33,509 nucleotides of DNA. Origin: Chitinophagaceae bacterium (GTDB lineage: Bacteria; Bacteroidota; Bacteroidia; Chitinophagales; Chitinophagaceae). A program made the translations under genes and the position numbers. The stretch spans positions 1-33,509 of the forward strand of contig JANXWM010000605.1 of assembly GCA_025351145.1 (NCBI GenBank), in the 5' to 3' direction. The notes below the pieces were generated by a model, which was not told the origin of the DNA, searched no databases, and worked only from the letters and a program-made list of their open reading frames with translations. The number at the start of each line of letters is the position of its first letter. Position 1 is the first letter of the stretch. Below are positions 26,201-32,138 of the stretch, piece by piece.

Positions 26201-28359
26201 TATGAAAATAATTTTTCATATTTCAAGATTAAATGGGTTGCCAAAAATCTTCTATATTCTTTCAGATATATTTTTTCAATAAAACTTAAAAACCTTTCTT
26301 GATAAAACCCGTTTGAAGCTAAAAACCAATTTTCATTTTCATCACTATGCAAAACTTTATTATAATTATGTGATTTACCTTCATCATCAGTATAAATAAG
26401 TTGCTTGAATGATATGCCATTATTTGATATCTCATTATTTATTATAGTATTTTGATATTCAATCAACGAATTAATAACATCAAAAAAATGAGTAACCTCA
26501 AATTTTAAATATGGTTTTCTTTCTTTAATTTGAATTGACAAAAAATGATTTTCGAAAATGTCATTTTGAAGATGTGCTATTTCAATCACATCTTCTTTTT
26601 TAGTCCAAATTTTATTTAAGATTTTTTGATTATTCAGGTTTTTCATACCTATCCAAAAAATTTTCAAATCCGGCAGTATGCAAGGAATTGGTTTTGACAA
26701 GTATTCAATCTCTGTCTTATAAATACCTTTAAATACTTTTTCCTTCGATTTTTCTTCAACTTCATAAATTGAATGATTAAGATCAGCAAATCCCTTAAGC
26801 GTTTTATAATCAGTAATATTAAAAACAATTGCTTGAACTTTGTTATTTATAAAGGAAGAGAGAGACAGATAATATAACAGATTTCGGCTAAATTCATGAT
26901 ATTTAATATCAATTCCAGCATAATCAAATATTACTAATGTATTTTCAATTGTTTCATTGAAATCCTTTAGGTGGCCCGAAATTTCTTTAAATATAAATGC
27001 CGTAATGTCGTTTTTTTCAGAAAAATCATTTTGGGCTTTAGTGTAAAGATCCAACAGACAAATAACAGTAATTTTAGCATTGTGCCGACTACTTTCTACT
27101 AGAAGTCTTGTGTCTTTTAATTCTATCGTTTCATTTTCTCTAGATGGAAAAATAATTGAAATCATTGTCCCTGGAAAAAATGTTGTGTTTTCGCCATATG
27201 TCACAATTTCGTCTAAGGAAATATTTGATTCACTAAAATCATAAATTATTTTACCATTTCCACTTTTCACCATTAGAAGGCCTTTATTTCTTCTTATTAT
27301 ATCCTTAATAACATATAAGCCACGTGGCAAAAAATCATGAAATAAAAGGTTTTCTCCAAATTCATTTCTAGATGTTGAAAGTAAAAACGAATATTCTAAT
27401 ATCAATGAATCAATATTTTTGGTATTTACTGATTCTTTAATTTCTTTTAGAATTTCAAAATGATCTGATCGTAATAATCTGGCATATTTTTCTTTCTTTT
27501 GGTTGTAATTTGAATCTGTGTAATAGTTTTTTCTAAGAGACTCTGGGATAGTAATTCCAAAATCTAAAAATGTATAGACTAAAAAGGATTTGTTTCTGTT
27601 TCGTTCGTAAAACTTTCGTTCTTCAAATCCTTTTTCATTCATTCTTCTATTCCAAACCCAATCGTTAATTTTTTCGTCAGCAATCTTCTTTTCATAGCCT
27701 ATTGAAATATAACATTCTTTTATTTTATCACTTTTGTCACCGTATCCGTGATGACAGCTATTGGTATAAAGTTCTTTGGTAATTATATAACTTAGAGAAT
27801 TGTTATCTATTTGATTCAAGCCTTCATTTTTTAAAGAATCCTTAAGTGTCTCAAGGAGAGAAATTTTCTCATTAATATTAGCTTGTATAATTTCAAATTC
27901 TTTGGAAGAGGTTTCAATTTCGTAATTGGATGCTTTTATCCTAAAAAATGGGATAAAATTTTCATTATAAAGTGGAATGAAGTCTTCTTTAATCTTCATC
28001 CCATTATTTTCAAATTCAACTAAGTTATTTCCTTTCTCATCATTAAAAACGTTCAATAAAGAACACTTGTATACCAAATTAGTGTAACATCTTTGTCTCC
28101 TACTGAATGTATTAGAAAGAGTACTAATTGTCGTAGCATCCTGAAGCCTAATCTTTACTTTTTTCTTTTTTTGAATAAGCTGAAATATCCAACCATAGAT
28201 AAAAGTTATTTCTGATATCGAAATCCATTCTAATTTTCTCATATCAAAATTTATCAATTTGCAATTGAAAGTATGCCGCCATTTCGACTCTTCGAGTCGG
28301 TTCATATCAACTGAAGTGAATTTTATTTCCAAGTCAATATCAACTGTATCTTGATTCAT
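23230..28359 (-). CDS. Giant STAS-GHKL-PRTase-PRTase-GHKL protein, putative immune sensor
   Basis: A 1709-residue soluble protein. Seen in order: a STAS-like stretch (about 20-75); a GHKL ATPase-like region (about 185-405) with N-box KELYTNSCHHG (Glu196, Asn200, His204), G1-like FLDFGITIPES and G2-like PRGLYVIKDII; a phosphoribosyltransferase region with PRPP loop SVLVVNDVISTGG at 785-797; a helical, Lys-rich stretch (950-1020); a second PRPP loop RVLILDDGSWSGETL at 1096-1110; a long helical region (1230-1560); and a degenerate GHKL end (1610-1695) with LFFDNIKKH and GGYGIKRISDIL. Each motif is known for its family; the combination is not one I can name. Two PRTase sites suggest sensing or making a nucleotide or PRPP-derived signal. 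The gene is A+T-rich against its neighbours and precedes, with overlap, the TIR-like effector. Confidence 0.8.
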   Translation of the reverse strand: MNQDTVDIDLEIKFTSVDMNRLEESKWRHTFNCKLINFDMRKLEWISISEITFIYGWIFQLIQKKKKVKIRLQDATTISTLSNTFSRRQRCYTNLVYKCSLLNVFNDEKGNNLVEFENNGMKIKEDFIPLYNENFIPFFRIKASNYEIETSSKEFEIIQANINEKISLLETLKDSLKNEGLNQIDNNSLSYIITKELYTNSCHHGYGDKSDKIKECYISIGYEKKIADEKINDWVWNRRMNEKGFEERKFYERNRNKSFLVYTFLDFGITIPESLRKNYYTDSNYNQKKEKYARLLRSDHFEILKEIKESVNTKNIDSLILEYSFLLSTSRNEFGENLLFHDFLPRGLYVIKDIIRRNKGLLMVKSGNGKIIYDFSESNISLDEIVTYGENTTFFPGTMISIIFPSRENETIELKDTRLLVESSRHNAKITVICLLDLYTKAQNDFSEKNDITAFIFKEISGHLKDFNETIENTLVIFDYAGIDIKYHEFSRNLLYYLSLSSFINNKVQAIVFNITDYKTLKGFADLNHSIYEVEEKSKEKVFKGIYKTEIEYLSKPIPCILPDLKIFWIGMKNLNNQKILNKIWTKKEDVIEIAHLQNDIFENHFLSIQIKERKPYLKFEVTHFFDVINSLIEYQNTIINNEISNNGISFKQLIYTDDEGKSHNYNKVLHSDENENWFLASNGFYQERFLSFIEKIYLKEYRRFLATHLILKYEKLFSYDHIKRRPNKILTVTLSSELLGKEVKDIYTELSDDFEYTPLYLIPLSNYYEFEKEEPFKDIHDGDSVLVVNDVISTGGLSNKIKNSLTSVSKSIEVCAFLTIVDCRIKKDRYVSINDDIVSLIESPTELFLEPPDKKKVIWISPIINAPITLKKKTGKTLNILFKLEDFFSLIDVETVLYIGHMRHNTTHHTYYIFASKLYRVDKSNGYRFLKKIFKSINEEKSDYDRSNLGKQIDELKKESNLLMKKFDILKSNISNAKYQKGIPNKAIIKIEKNIDIIKSTNTTIEDLLKSIQVNIQQQEIEYSKPDLSIDFIFIPFLSSAMEIIDDIPSICKESNGEKNVEVFPIPRINTPKGWRFTFPPKFLNSISKQKSNSRVLILDDGSWSGETLVQMIDCVCFLPVSEIIVLSIIARLDDYQREFLSRIKKIKSKRGEIPIKIFFGININIPVYPAGSNLFPFIQEEKELDNIYLKTISQTIKEYILHRKIEIKSEDTTSNDEINIPTKIPKSLNKQKIFILRNFIGKYESYRLYKDDVDDMIEKAELLFEDYNSMIAVILHEPYLLTVINRIDISNNAIENLKNYLKQIFNGITETLWDKTSLLKIYSFLDRYEFCTVDFLNLVLNYVQDEKIPINYLTYFLYKNFIDRESIHQDRIDRAFRTLIYISVRELFKASPIRSYQYQSFRQLFNILEITPDPEEIIFSLASIKVCEIFKNEETENGHECLDSHIENLINEVDKSDKRNADLHEWSDNIHPKITEILKYMMAFKDFLATFKPGIFKKIFTERDEDSLIKVRNELDEYFSDNQKFLESNSIYLIRKLEFIKVDIMSVESDVFRFFFDFMCNFKAIWVEQLNEFIEKRNTNNVSFVCDLLMGEEIAIPFFIVGIHKSMLKNVYSLFFDNIKKHVLKNKIIKYYFLCENNYIRLCVEQNQAFDRNTPGGYGIKRISDILSFYEGKFEVITDENNAEFTRFEISLPILNNKYGKISSYHN

Positions 28360-28375
28360 AAAATAGTTTATCTAA

Positions 28376-28404
28376 CAAAATAGGGAATTAAATTAAAAAT
28401 CAAA
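28376..28404 (-). promoter_or_regulatory. Candidate promoter of the cargo operon
   Basis: On the minus strand TTTG (28404-28401) lies 18 bases before TATTTTG (28382-28376), one base short of the TAnnTTTG consensus, about 16 bases before the ATG at 28359. It differs in type from the shared block of the rightward genes. Confidence 0.4.
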
Positions 28405-28455
28405 AATGTATAAATGGCTTTGAGTTGCTCCTTGACTTTTTTTAATTCTTGTTTA

Positions 28456-28728
28456 ATGATAGGAAAACGAAAAAATATGAGTCGAGTATGGTATTTGCTT
28501 TATAATGATTTTGATCCCTCAAAAAATATGCTTTCTACAGCTCAAATAAGCTTAAAAAAAAGGCTTTTAGCAAAAAATGAAATTGAGGCTAGAATTGAGG
28601 GATGCCAAAAGATAGCAACCCTGCTTATGTCAAAAGGTATGTTTAAGGCCTCGGACAATATTGGTTATCCTAATTCTTTTAAGATTGTCTTAGAAATTAA
28701 TATAACTGGTTTAAATCCTTCTGGTTAA
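28456..28728 (+). CDS. Small hypothetical protein divergent from the cargo operon
   Basis: I start it at the ATG at 28456 (90 residues). The frame stays open upstream to an ATG at 28414, but those 14 residues would sit in the cargo promoter region; 28477 is a further option. The protein is basic, with a helical middle (AQISLKKRLLAKNEIEARIE, GCQKIATLLMSKGMF) and a beta-like end (SFKIVLEINITGL). I recognise no family. A terminator follows directly. It could be an old element gene or a third, divergent component of the cargo. Confidence 0.5.
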   Translation: MIGKRKNMSRVWYLLYNDFDPSKNMLSTAQISLKKRLLAKNEIEARIEGCQKIATLLMSKGMFKASDNIGYPNSFKIVLEINITGLNPSG

Positions 28729-28742
28729 TAACATGCTTTATC

Positions 28743-28771
28743 AAGACTGCCAATATATTGGCAGTCTTTTA
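28743..28771 (+). terminator. Intrinsic terminator
   Basis: AAGACTGCCA and TGGCAGTCTT form a perfect 10-base stem over ATATAT, followed by a short T run. It ends the transcript of the gene at 28456. Confidence 0.85.
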
Positions 28772-28823
28772 AATCTAATTGGAAGTTGGCTATAACATCA
28801 AGTAAATAAAGGAGATTTTATAA

Positions 28824-28865
28824 GTTATCCACAGATTTGCTTTATAGACAAATTTCCCTCCCTTA
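28824..28865 (+). promoter_or_regulatory. Shared element regulatory block, copy C (XRE gene)
   Basis: GTTATCCACA at 28824 contains TTATCCACA, which equals the consensus DnaA box. The dyad ATTTG...GACAAAT (28835-28853) and CCCTCCCTTA follow. The block ends 32 bases before the ATG at 28898, matching copy B. Confidence 0.75.
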
Positions 28866-28897
28866 TTTCCTCTTTTGTTTTTGCATAGACTTTATGC

Positions 28898-29182
28898 ATG
28901 GAGATAGGTCGGTTTCCTAACAAGTTAAAAAAGTATCGAAGCATCACCGGGTATTCGCAAAAGAAAGTGGCGCAGTTGCTTGGTTTGAAAGATACCAGCC
29001 TCATTTCCCGATGGGAAAAAGGAGATTCGATACCAGGTACAGCGCATATATTTTATCTCAGCCGAATATACCACACCCTGCCACATATTCTTTTACATTC
29101 TTTCTGGAGCAGTATACAACCGGAAGAATACTTGTTGACTCAGGATGAGTCATTTAATACTAACGAAGCAATGAATCTATGA
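28898..29182 (+). CDS. Small XRE-family regulator
   Basis: A 94-residue protein. The XRE domain spans about 8-65: LKKYRSITGYSQKKVAQLLG, then DTSLISRWEKGDSIPG and FYLSRIYHTLPHILLH. The tail is acidic (PEEYLLTQDESFNTNEAMNL). It is a paralogue of the protein at 20929 and shares both the SRWEKG turn and the upstream block. The two may have arisen by duplication of gene plus promoter. A terminator follows. Binding to the shared block is inferred from position. Confidence 0.85.
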   Translation: MEIGRFPNKLKKYRSITGYSQKKVAQLLGLKDTSLISRWEKGDSIPGTAHIFYLSRIYHTLPHILLHSFWSSIQPEEYLLTQDESFNTNEAMNL

Positions 29183-29212
29183 AAACAAAATAGCAGCTTC
29201 TGCTGCGTGTGT

Positions 29213-29246
29213 GAAAAGGACATGGTTGTGTCCTTTTCTTTTGACC
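29213..29246 (+). terminator. Intrinsic terminator after the XRE gene
   Basis: GAAAAGGACA and TGTCCTTTTC form a perfect 10-base stem over TGGTTG, followed by TTTTGACCTTTTTT. Confidence 0.8.
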
Positions 29247-29293
29247 TTTTTTGTATCGGCAAATTATTCTTTAAAAAACTGGATATAAAAACG

Positions 29294-29339
29294 AACGATA
29301 ACGTAAAACGATAACGAATGATTAAAAGAACGATCGTTC
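29294..29339. repeat. Iteron-like repeats and a palindrome
   Basis: AACGATAACG occurs twice as a direct repeat (29294-29303 and 29307-29316), followed by the perfect palindrome GAACGATCGTTC (29328-29339). The cluster lies 50 bases before the gene pair at 29389. It could be an operator, an origin of replication or a transfer-origin feature; the sequence alone does not choose. Confidence 0.5.
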
Positions 29340-29388
29340 CTTAACCGATACAACAAAAGGGATTATTAGTTAGGAAGGAATAGTATCT

Positions 29389-29628
29389 ATGTATAGTGAT
29401 TATGATCCACATGAAATAAAACTCGCCCATGAAATCTCGGAAACGCTCAATGACCAGAACTCCCTGGCACTCCACCTGCAGTATGTGCGCAAGTTCAAAG
29501 AAGGGTATCTGCGAAAGATTCTCAACAAAGTGATGTCGCTTGATGAAAAGAAGATTCGGAAAAACAGAGCAGCACTGTATACCTTTTTAGTTAACCAGGG
29601 TGCAAGCCATGGCAGTGCTGGGGATTAG
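29389..29628 (+). CDS. Small helical protein translated with the RuvC-fold gene
   Basis: A 79-residue, largely helical, basic protein (EIKLAHEISETLNDQNSLAL, YVRKFKEGYLRKILNKV) with no recognised motif. Its 3' end overlaps the RuvC-fold gene by 20 bases (ATG choice) or 29 (GTG choice), so translation is probably coupled and the two may act together. It follows the AACGATAACG repeats, which it or its partner might bind. The stop codon TAG lies inside the next gene. Confidence 0.7.
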   Translation: MYSDYDPHEIKLAHEISETLNDQNSLALHLQYVRKFKEGYLRKILNKVMSLDEKKIRKNRAALYTFLVNQGASHGSAGD

Positions 29629-30082
29629 TACGAACACACGGCTCCTGGGGTTGGCAATTATCAATAGGAATGGTTTAGCAGAGTACTCAATTCGTCTGTA
29701 TAAATCTTCCTGGTCGCCGTCGAAAGCAAACCTGATGATCACCAGCCTGGAGCCGTGTGTGCGGAGATACTCTATCAAAAAAGTTGTTTTGTCAATACCG
29801 CCTGTACATCACCAAACAAAAGAATTCAATAATCTGATTTCTTGTTTCAAAGCATACTTCGCAGAGTTGCATATCCCGGTGTACACAGAAACAGGTGTAG
29901 CACTGAATCGACTTTGTTTGGAGCATGGCAAGAAAACGAAAAAAGCCATCATGAAATCGCTGGTTGAACGATTCCCTGAATTGCGCTTATGTTATCAAAA
30001 GGAACTGCGGAATAAAAACAAATATTATGTGAAGTTATTTGAGGCAGTTGGGGTGGCAGTCCTCCATGAAACAGTGAAATAA
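29609..30082 (+). CDS. RuvC/RNase H-fold protein lacking the catalytic aspartate
   Basis: I start it at the ATG at 29609 (157 residues); a GTG at 29600 adds three residues. The start MAVLGISTNTRLLGLAIINR aligns with RuvC (ILGIDPGxRxTGxGVI), but Ser7 stands where RuvC has its metal-binding Asp. The middle strand KKVVLSIPP and the end KLFEAVGVAVLH keep the RuvC pattern, with Glu in place of the last Asp region (DAxAxAxxH). The fold call is from these patterns. Junction cleavage is doubtful with the first Asp gone, so junction or structure binding may be its role. It is coupled to the 79-residue gene and ends at a terminator. A repurposed element resolvase is the best guess. Confidence 0.65.
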   Translation: MAVLGISTNTRLLGLAIINRNGLAEYSIRLYKSSWSPSKANLMITSLEPCVRRYSIKKVVLSIPPVHHQTKEFNNLISCFKAYFAELHIPVYTETGVALNRLCLEHGKKTKKAIMKSLVERFPELRLCYQKELRNKNKYYVKLFEAVGVAVLHETVK

Positions 30083-30085
30083 TGC

Positions 30086-30118
30086 AACAAAGACAGGGCT
30101 CCCGCTCTGTCTTTTGTT
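30086..30118 (+). terminator. Intrinsic terminator after the RuvC-fold gene
   Basis: AACAAAGACAG pairs with CTGTCTTTTGTT (one bulged T) over a G+C-rich 10-base loop. It runs directly into regulatory copy D. Confidence 0.75.
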
Positions 30119-30158
30119 ATCCCCCATGTTTGCGTATTAGACAAATTTCCCTCCCTTA
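30116..30158 (+). promoter_or_regulatory. Shared element regulatory block, copy D (ArdC gene)
   Basis: GTTATCC at 30116, a partial dyad GTTTG...GACAAAT (30128-30146) and CCCTCCCTTA follow one another with the spacing of copy B. An ATG 31 bases downstream (30190) opens only MK and a stop; the ArdC start is 32 bases further on. Confidence 0.75.
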
Positions 30159-30222
30159 CAGAACCTCTCTGACTTACATACACTGCTCTATGAAATAAGT
30201 TCATTCACAAAAATTATCTACT

Positions 30223-31140
30223 ATGCAAACAAACAACACGCGTGATGTGTACACGCTGGTGACGAACCAAATCATTGCACAATTAGAAAAGGGTGTAATC
30301 CCCTGGCGCAAGCCCTGGAAAGAAGCGGGCATGCCGCAGAACCTGGTTTCTAAACGGCCATACCGCGGTATCAATCTCTGGCTCCTGGCATGTTTAGGAT
30401 ATACCACGAATCTCTTTCTGACCCATAACCAGCTGACGCAAATTGGTGGCAAGGTGAAGAAGGGTGAAAAGGGCCATTTAGTGGTTTTTTGGAAAGTGGT
30501 TGATAATACAAAGGAAGAAAAAGAAGCAGCAACGGATACAGCAAAGAAAACAACCTTGCTGCGGTATTACTGGGTGTTTAACGTGGAGCAATGTCAAGAC
30601 ATCACCGGCTACCTCATTGAATCTCCTGAGCAGTTTAATCACGTGATTTTGCCCTGCGAAAATGTGGTATCAAGCATGCCCCATCAACCGGCCATCCAGT
30701 TCAAAGAACCTGATGCCTATTACCATCCCGGCAAAGATTTCATCAACATGCCGAAGATGAAAACGTTTATCAATTCAGAAGCCTATTATGCAACACTTTT
30801 CCATGAGCTGGTACACAGTACCGGACACAAAAGCCGGTTGGATCGCAAAGAAGTGCAGTCCATGACACCCTTTGGATCAGACATTTATTCAACCGAAGAA
30901 ATTGTTGCTGAGCTGGGTACCTGTTATCTGACATCTCTCACTGGTATTGCACCAATGACGTTTGAGAACAATGCTGCCTATATCCAAGGCTGGATTGAAC
31001 GGTTACAAAATAACCCCAGTGTCATTGTCTATGCCTCTACGCAAGCGCAAAAAGCTACAGATTATATCTTGAATGTGCAGCCGGAAGAAACGGAAAGTGA
31101 GGTGACAGAATCAGATGCGACGGTTGAAGCGACTGCCTAA
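30223..31140 (+). CDS. ardC: ArdC-family antirestriction protein
   Basis: A 305-residue protein with both ArdC domains. The N-terminal ssDNA-binding domain (about 5-125) has the family signature EKGVIPWRKPW, RPYRGINLWLL and GGKVKKGEKGHLVVFWK. The C-terminal metallopeptidase-like domain has HELVH at 194-198 (FHELVHSTGHKSRLDRK) and STEEIVAELG with the likely third ligand at Glu226. ArdC proteins protect incoming element DNA during establishment in a restricting host. The tail is acidic (EETESEVTESDATVEATA). It stands alone under regulatory copy D and ends at a terminator. Length and motifs look intact. An early-expression role just after transfer fits both function and shared promoter. Confidence 0.92.
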   Translation: MQTNNTRDVYTLVTNQIIAQLEKGVIPWRKPWKEAGMPQNLVSKRPYRGINLWLLACLGYTTNLFLTHNQLTQIGGKVKKGEKGHLVVFWKVVDNTKEEKEAATDTAKKTTLLRYYWVFNVEQCQDITGYLIESPEQFNHVILPCENVVSSMPHQPAIQFKEPDAYYHPGKDFINMPKMKTFINSEAYYATLFHELVHSTGHKSRLDRKEVQSMTPFGSDIYSTEEIVAELGTCYLTSLTGIAPMTFENNAAYIQGWIERLQNNPSVIVYASTQAQKATDYILNVQPEETESEVTESDATVEATA

Positions 31141-31157
31141 GTTTGTGTAATAATTAC

Positions 31158-31188
31158 AAAACCTGAAATATTTATTTTCAGGTTTTTT
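31158..31188 (+). terminator. Intrinsic terminator after ardC
   Basis: AAAACCTGAAA and TTTCAGGTTTT form a perfect 11-base stem over a 7-base loop, followed by a T run. Confidence 0.9.
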
Positions 31189-31275
31189 GTTTTGATTCCT
31201 AAAGACTCTTTAAGAGTATAATACTTTTGAATATAGTGTGAGTTTGATGACCTTTTTTCTAATCTTTTCATCCAT

Positions 31276-31306
31276 AAAAAAACTTAGTGAAAGTTGTTTC
31301 ACTAAG
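31276..31306 (-). terminator. Leftward intrinsic terminator of the XRE/DUF4760 operon
   Basis: On the minus strand CTTAGTGAAA and TTTCACTAAG form a perfect 10-base stem over a 4-base loop, followed by seven Ts. It lies about 150 bases after the stop of the DUF4760 gene; between 31189 and 31454 I see nothing else. Confidence 0.8.
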
Positions 31307-31454
31307 CTTTAAGAAAACTTATTACTAGAAGATTTAAAAATGGAAATGGTTAAATAGTATAATACAAATTAAAAGTGCATGATAATACACATAAAAAAGC
31401 TCTATTATTTCCACTGTTAAAGGCCCATAAATACTCAGCCTTTTCTTATCATAT

Positions 31455-32105
31455 TTAAAATGATTTCCCTTTTATTGTAGATTCAAATTTCATTTTAGCG
31501 TCCACTTTCAAAATTCTTTGATTTTCTTTTTCATGCATTTTAGTCCATTTGATCGCGATTTGTTGAAAGTTAACATAAGCTCTCCTGTCAACATTACGTT
31601 GTTTGTAATCAACATAGCTTTCTGTCCATTTAAAGAAAGATATAAGATTAAACCCGTCGTCATCATAACAAATTTGTTCATCAAAAACTTCCTTATAAAT
31701 ACCAATTGCCATTCTTTCATAAAAATTAAATATTTTAATGACAATTTTCTTCAATCGAATTTCTTCTTCTGGAGTTAATTTTTCCTCTTCTAAAATCTCA
31801 AGTAATTTTTTTTCTTTTGTGAATTCAAAAAAGTCTTTCTTGAAAAAATCTTTAAGTTCCCACAGCAAAGGATGCAATTCGTGACTGATATTTTGCAGGC
31901 TAAAATCCATTGCCGCCTTTCTTTTACTATAATGTAGATTAATCCTTATCTGAAAATAAACTAACAATACTCCCAAAAAAACAAAGTAGAAACCAATAAC
32001 CGTAAGATATTCAGGCAAAAGAAAATTAATAAATTTAGGTAATAACCACATAATTCCTATCGCAATAGCTGATAATGATATTAAGTATATTAATATTCTC
32101 CGCAT
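31455..32105 (-). CDS. DUF4760-family membrane protein
   Basis: A 216-residue protein. Two N-terminal membrane helices lie at about 4-22 (ILIYLISLSAIAIGIMWLL) and 33-53 (LTVIGFYFVFLGVLLVYFQIR). A long charged cytoplasmic helical domain follows (LLEILEEEKLTPEEEIRLKK). The segment YERMAIGIYKEVFDEQI, with SFFKWTESYVDYKQ and AYVNFQQIAIKWTKMHEKEN, fits the DUF4760 pattern. The function of that family is unknown; it is frequent in accessory regions. It lies 33 bases after the XRE gene at 32139 and is expressed with it. A regulator plus membrane protein pair would fit a small defence or element-exclusion unit, but this is speculation. Confidence 0.75.
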   Translation of the reverse strand: MRRILIYLISLSAIAIGIMWLLPKFINFLLPEYLTVIGFYFVFLGVLLVYFQIRINLHYSKRKAAMDFSLQNISHELHPLLWELKDFFKKDFFEFTKEKKLLEILEEEKLTPEEEIRLKKIVIKIFNFYERMAIGIYKEVFDEQICYDDDGFNLISFFKWTESYVDYKQRNVDRRAYVNFQQIAIKWTKMHEKENQRILKVDAKMKFESTIKGKSF

Positions 32106-32138
32106 ATTGTCAATTTAGATACAATAAGTTTATTTAGG

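Larger units (their letters stand above)
12845..31140. mobile_element. Probable integrative element with defence cargo (limits approximate)
   Basis: This span groups genes typical of transferable DNA: two HerA/TraG-like ATPases, a large serine recombinase, several small XRE regulators, a RuvC-fold protein and ArdC. Four rightward genes share one upstream regulatory block, which shows that the modules belong together. A long leftward A+T-rich pair at 22359-28359 is cargo. No relaxase, VirB4 or channel proteins are visible, so it may be mobilisable rather than self-transmissible, or only part of it may be present. I could not identify attachment sites or target duplications; the limits given are the outermost genes of the group. 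The ATPase and recombinase style reminds me of elements seen in Patescibacteria; that is an impression, not a measured result. Confidence 0.5.

Noticed and set aside
22359..28359. Assigning the cargo to Detocs, CBASS or Pycsar
   Set aside because: Receiver and GHKL parts recall Detocs and the TIR-like part recalls CBASS/Pycsar effectors, but there is no nucleotide cyclase and no separate histidine kinase with TPR repeats; two PRTase motifs do not belong to those systems.
18984..30158. The repeated block as recombinase attachment sites
   Set aside because: Copies sit at nearly constant distance before genes and in one orientation, which fits a regulatory signal; serine-recombinase att sites would not recur before each gene.
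30190..30198. ATG after copy D as the ardC start
   Set aside because: It opens MK and a stop; the ArdC N-terminal domain begins properly at 30223.
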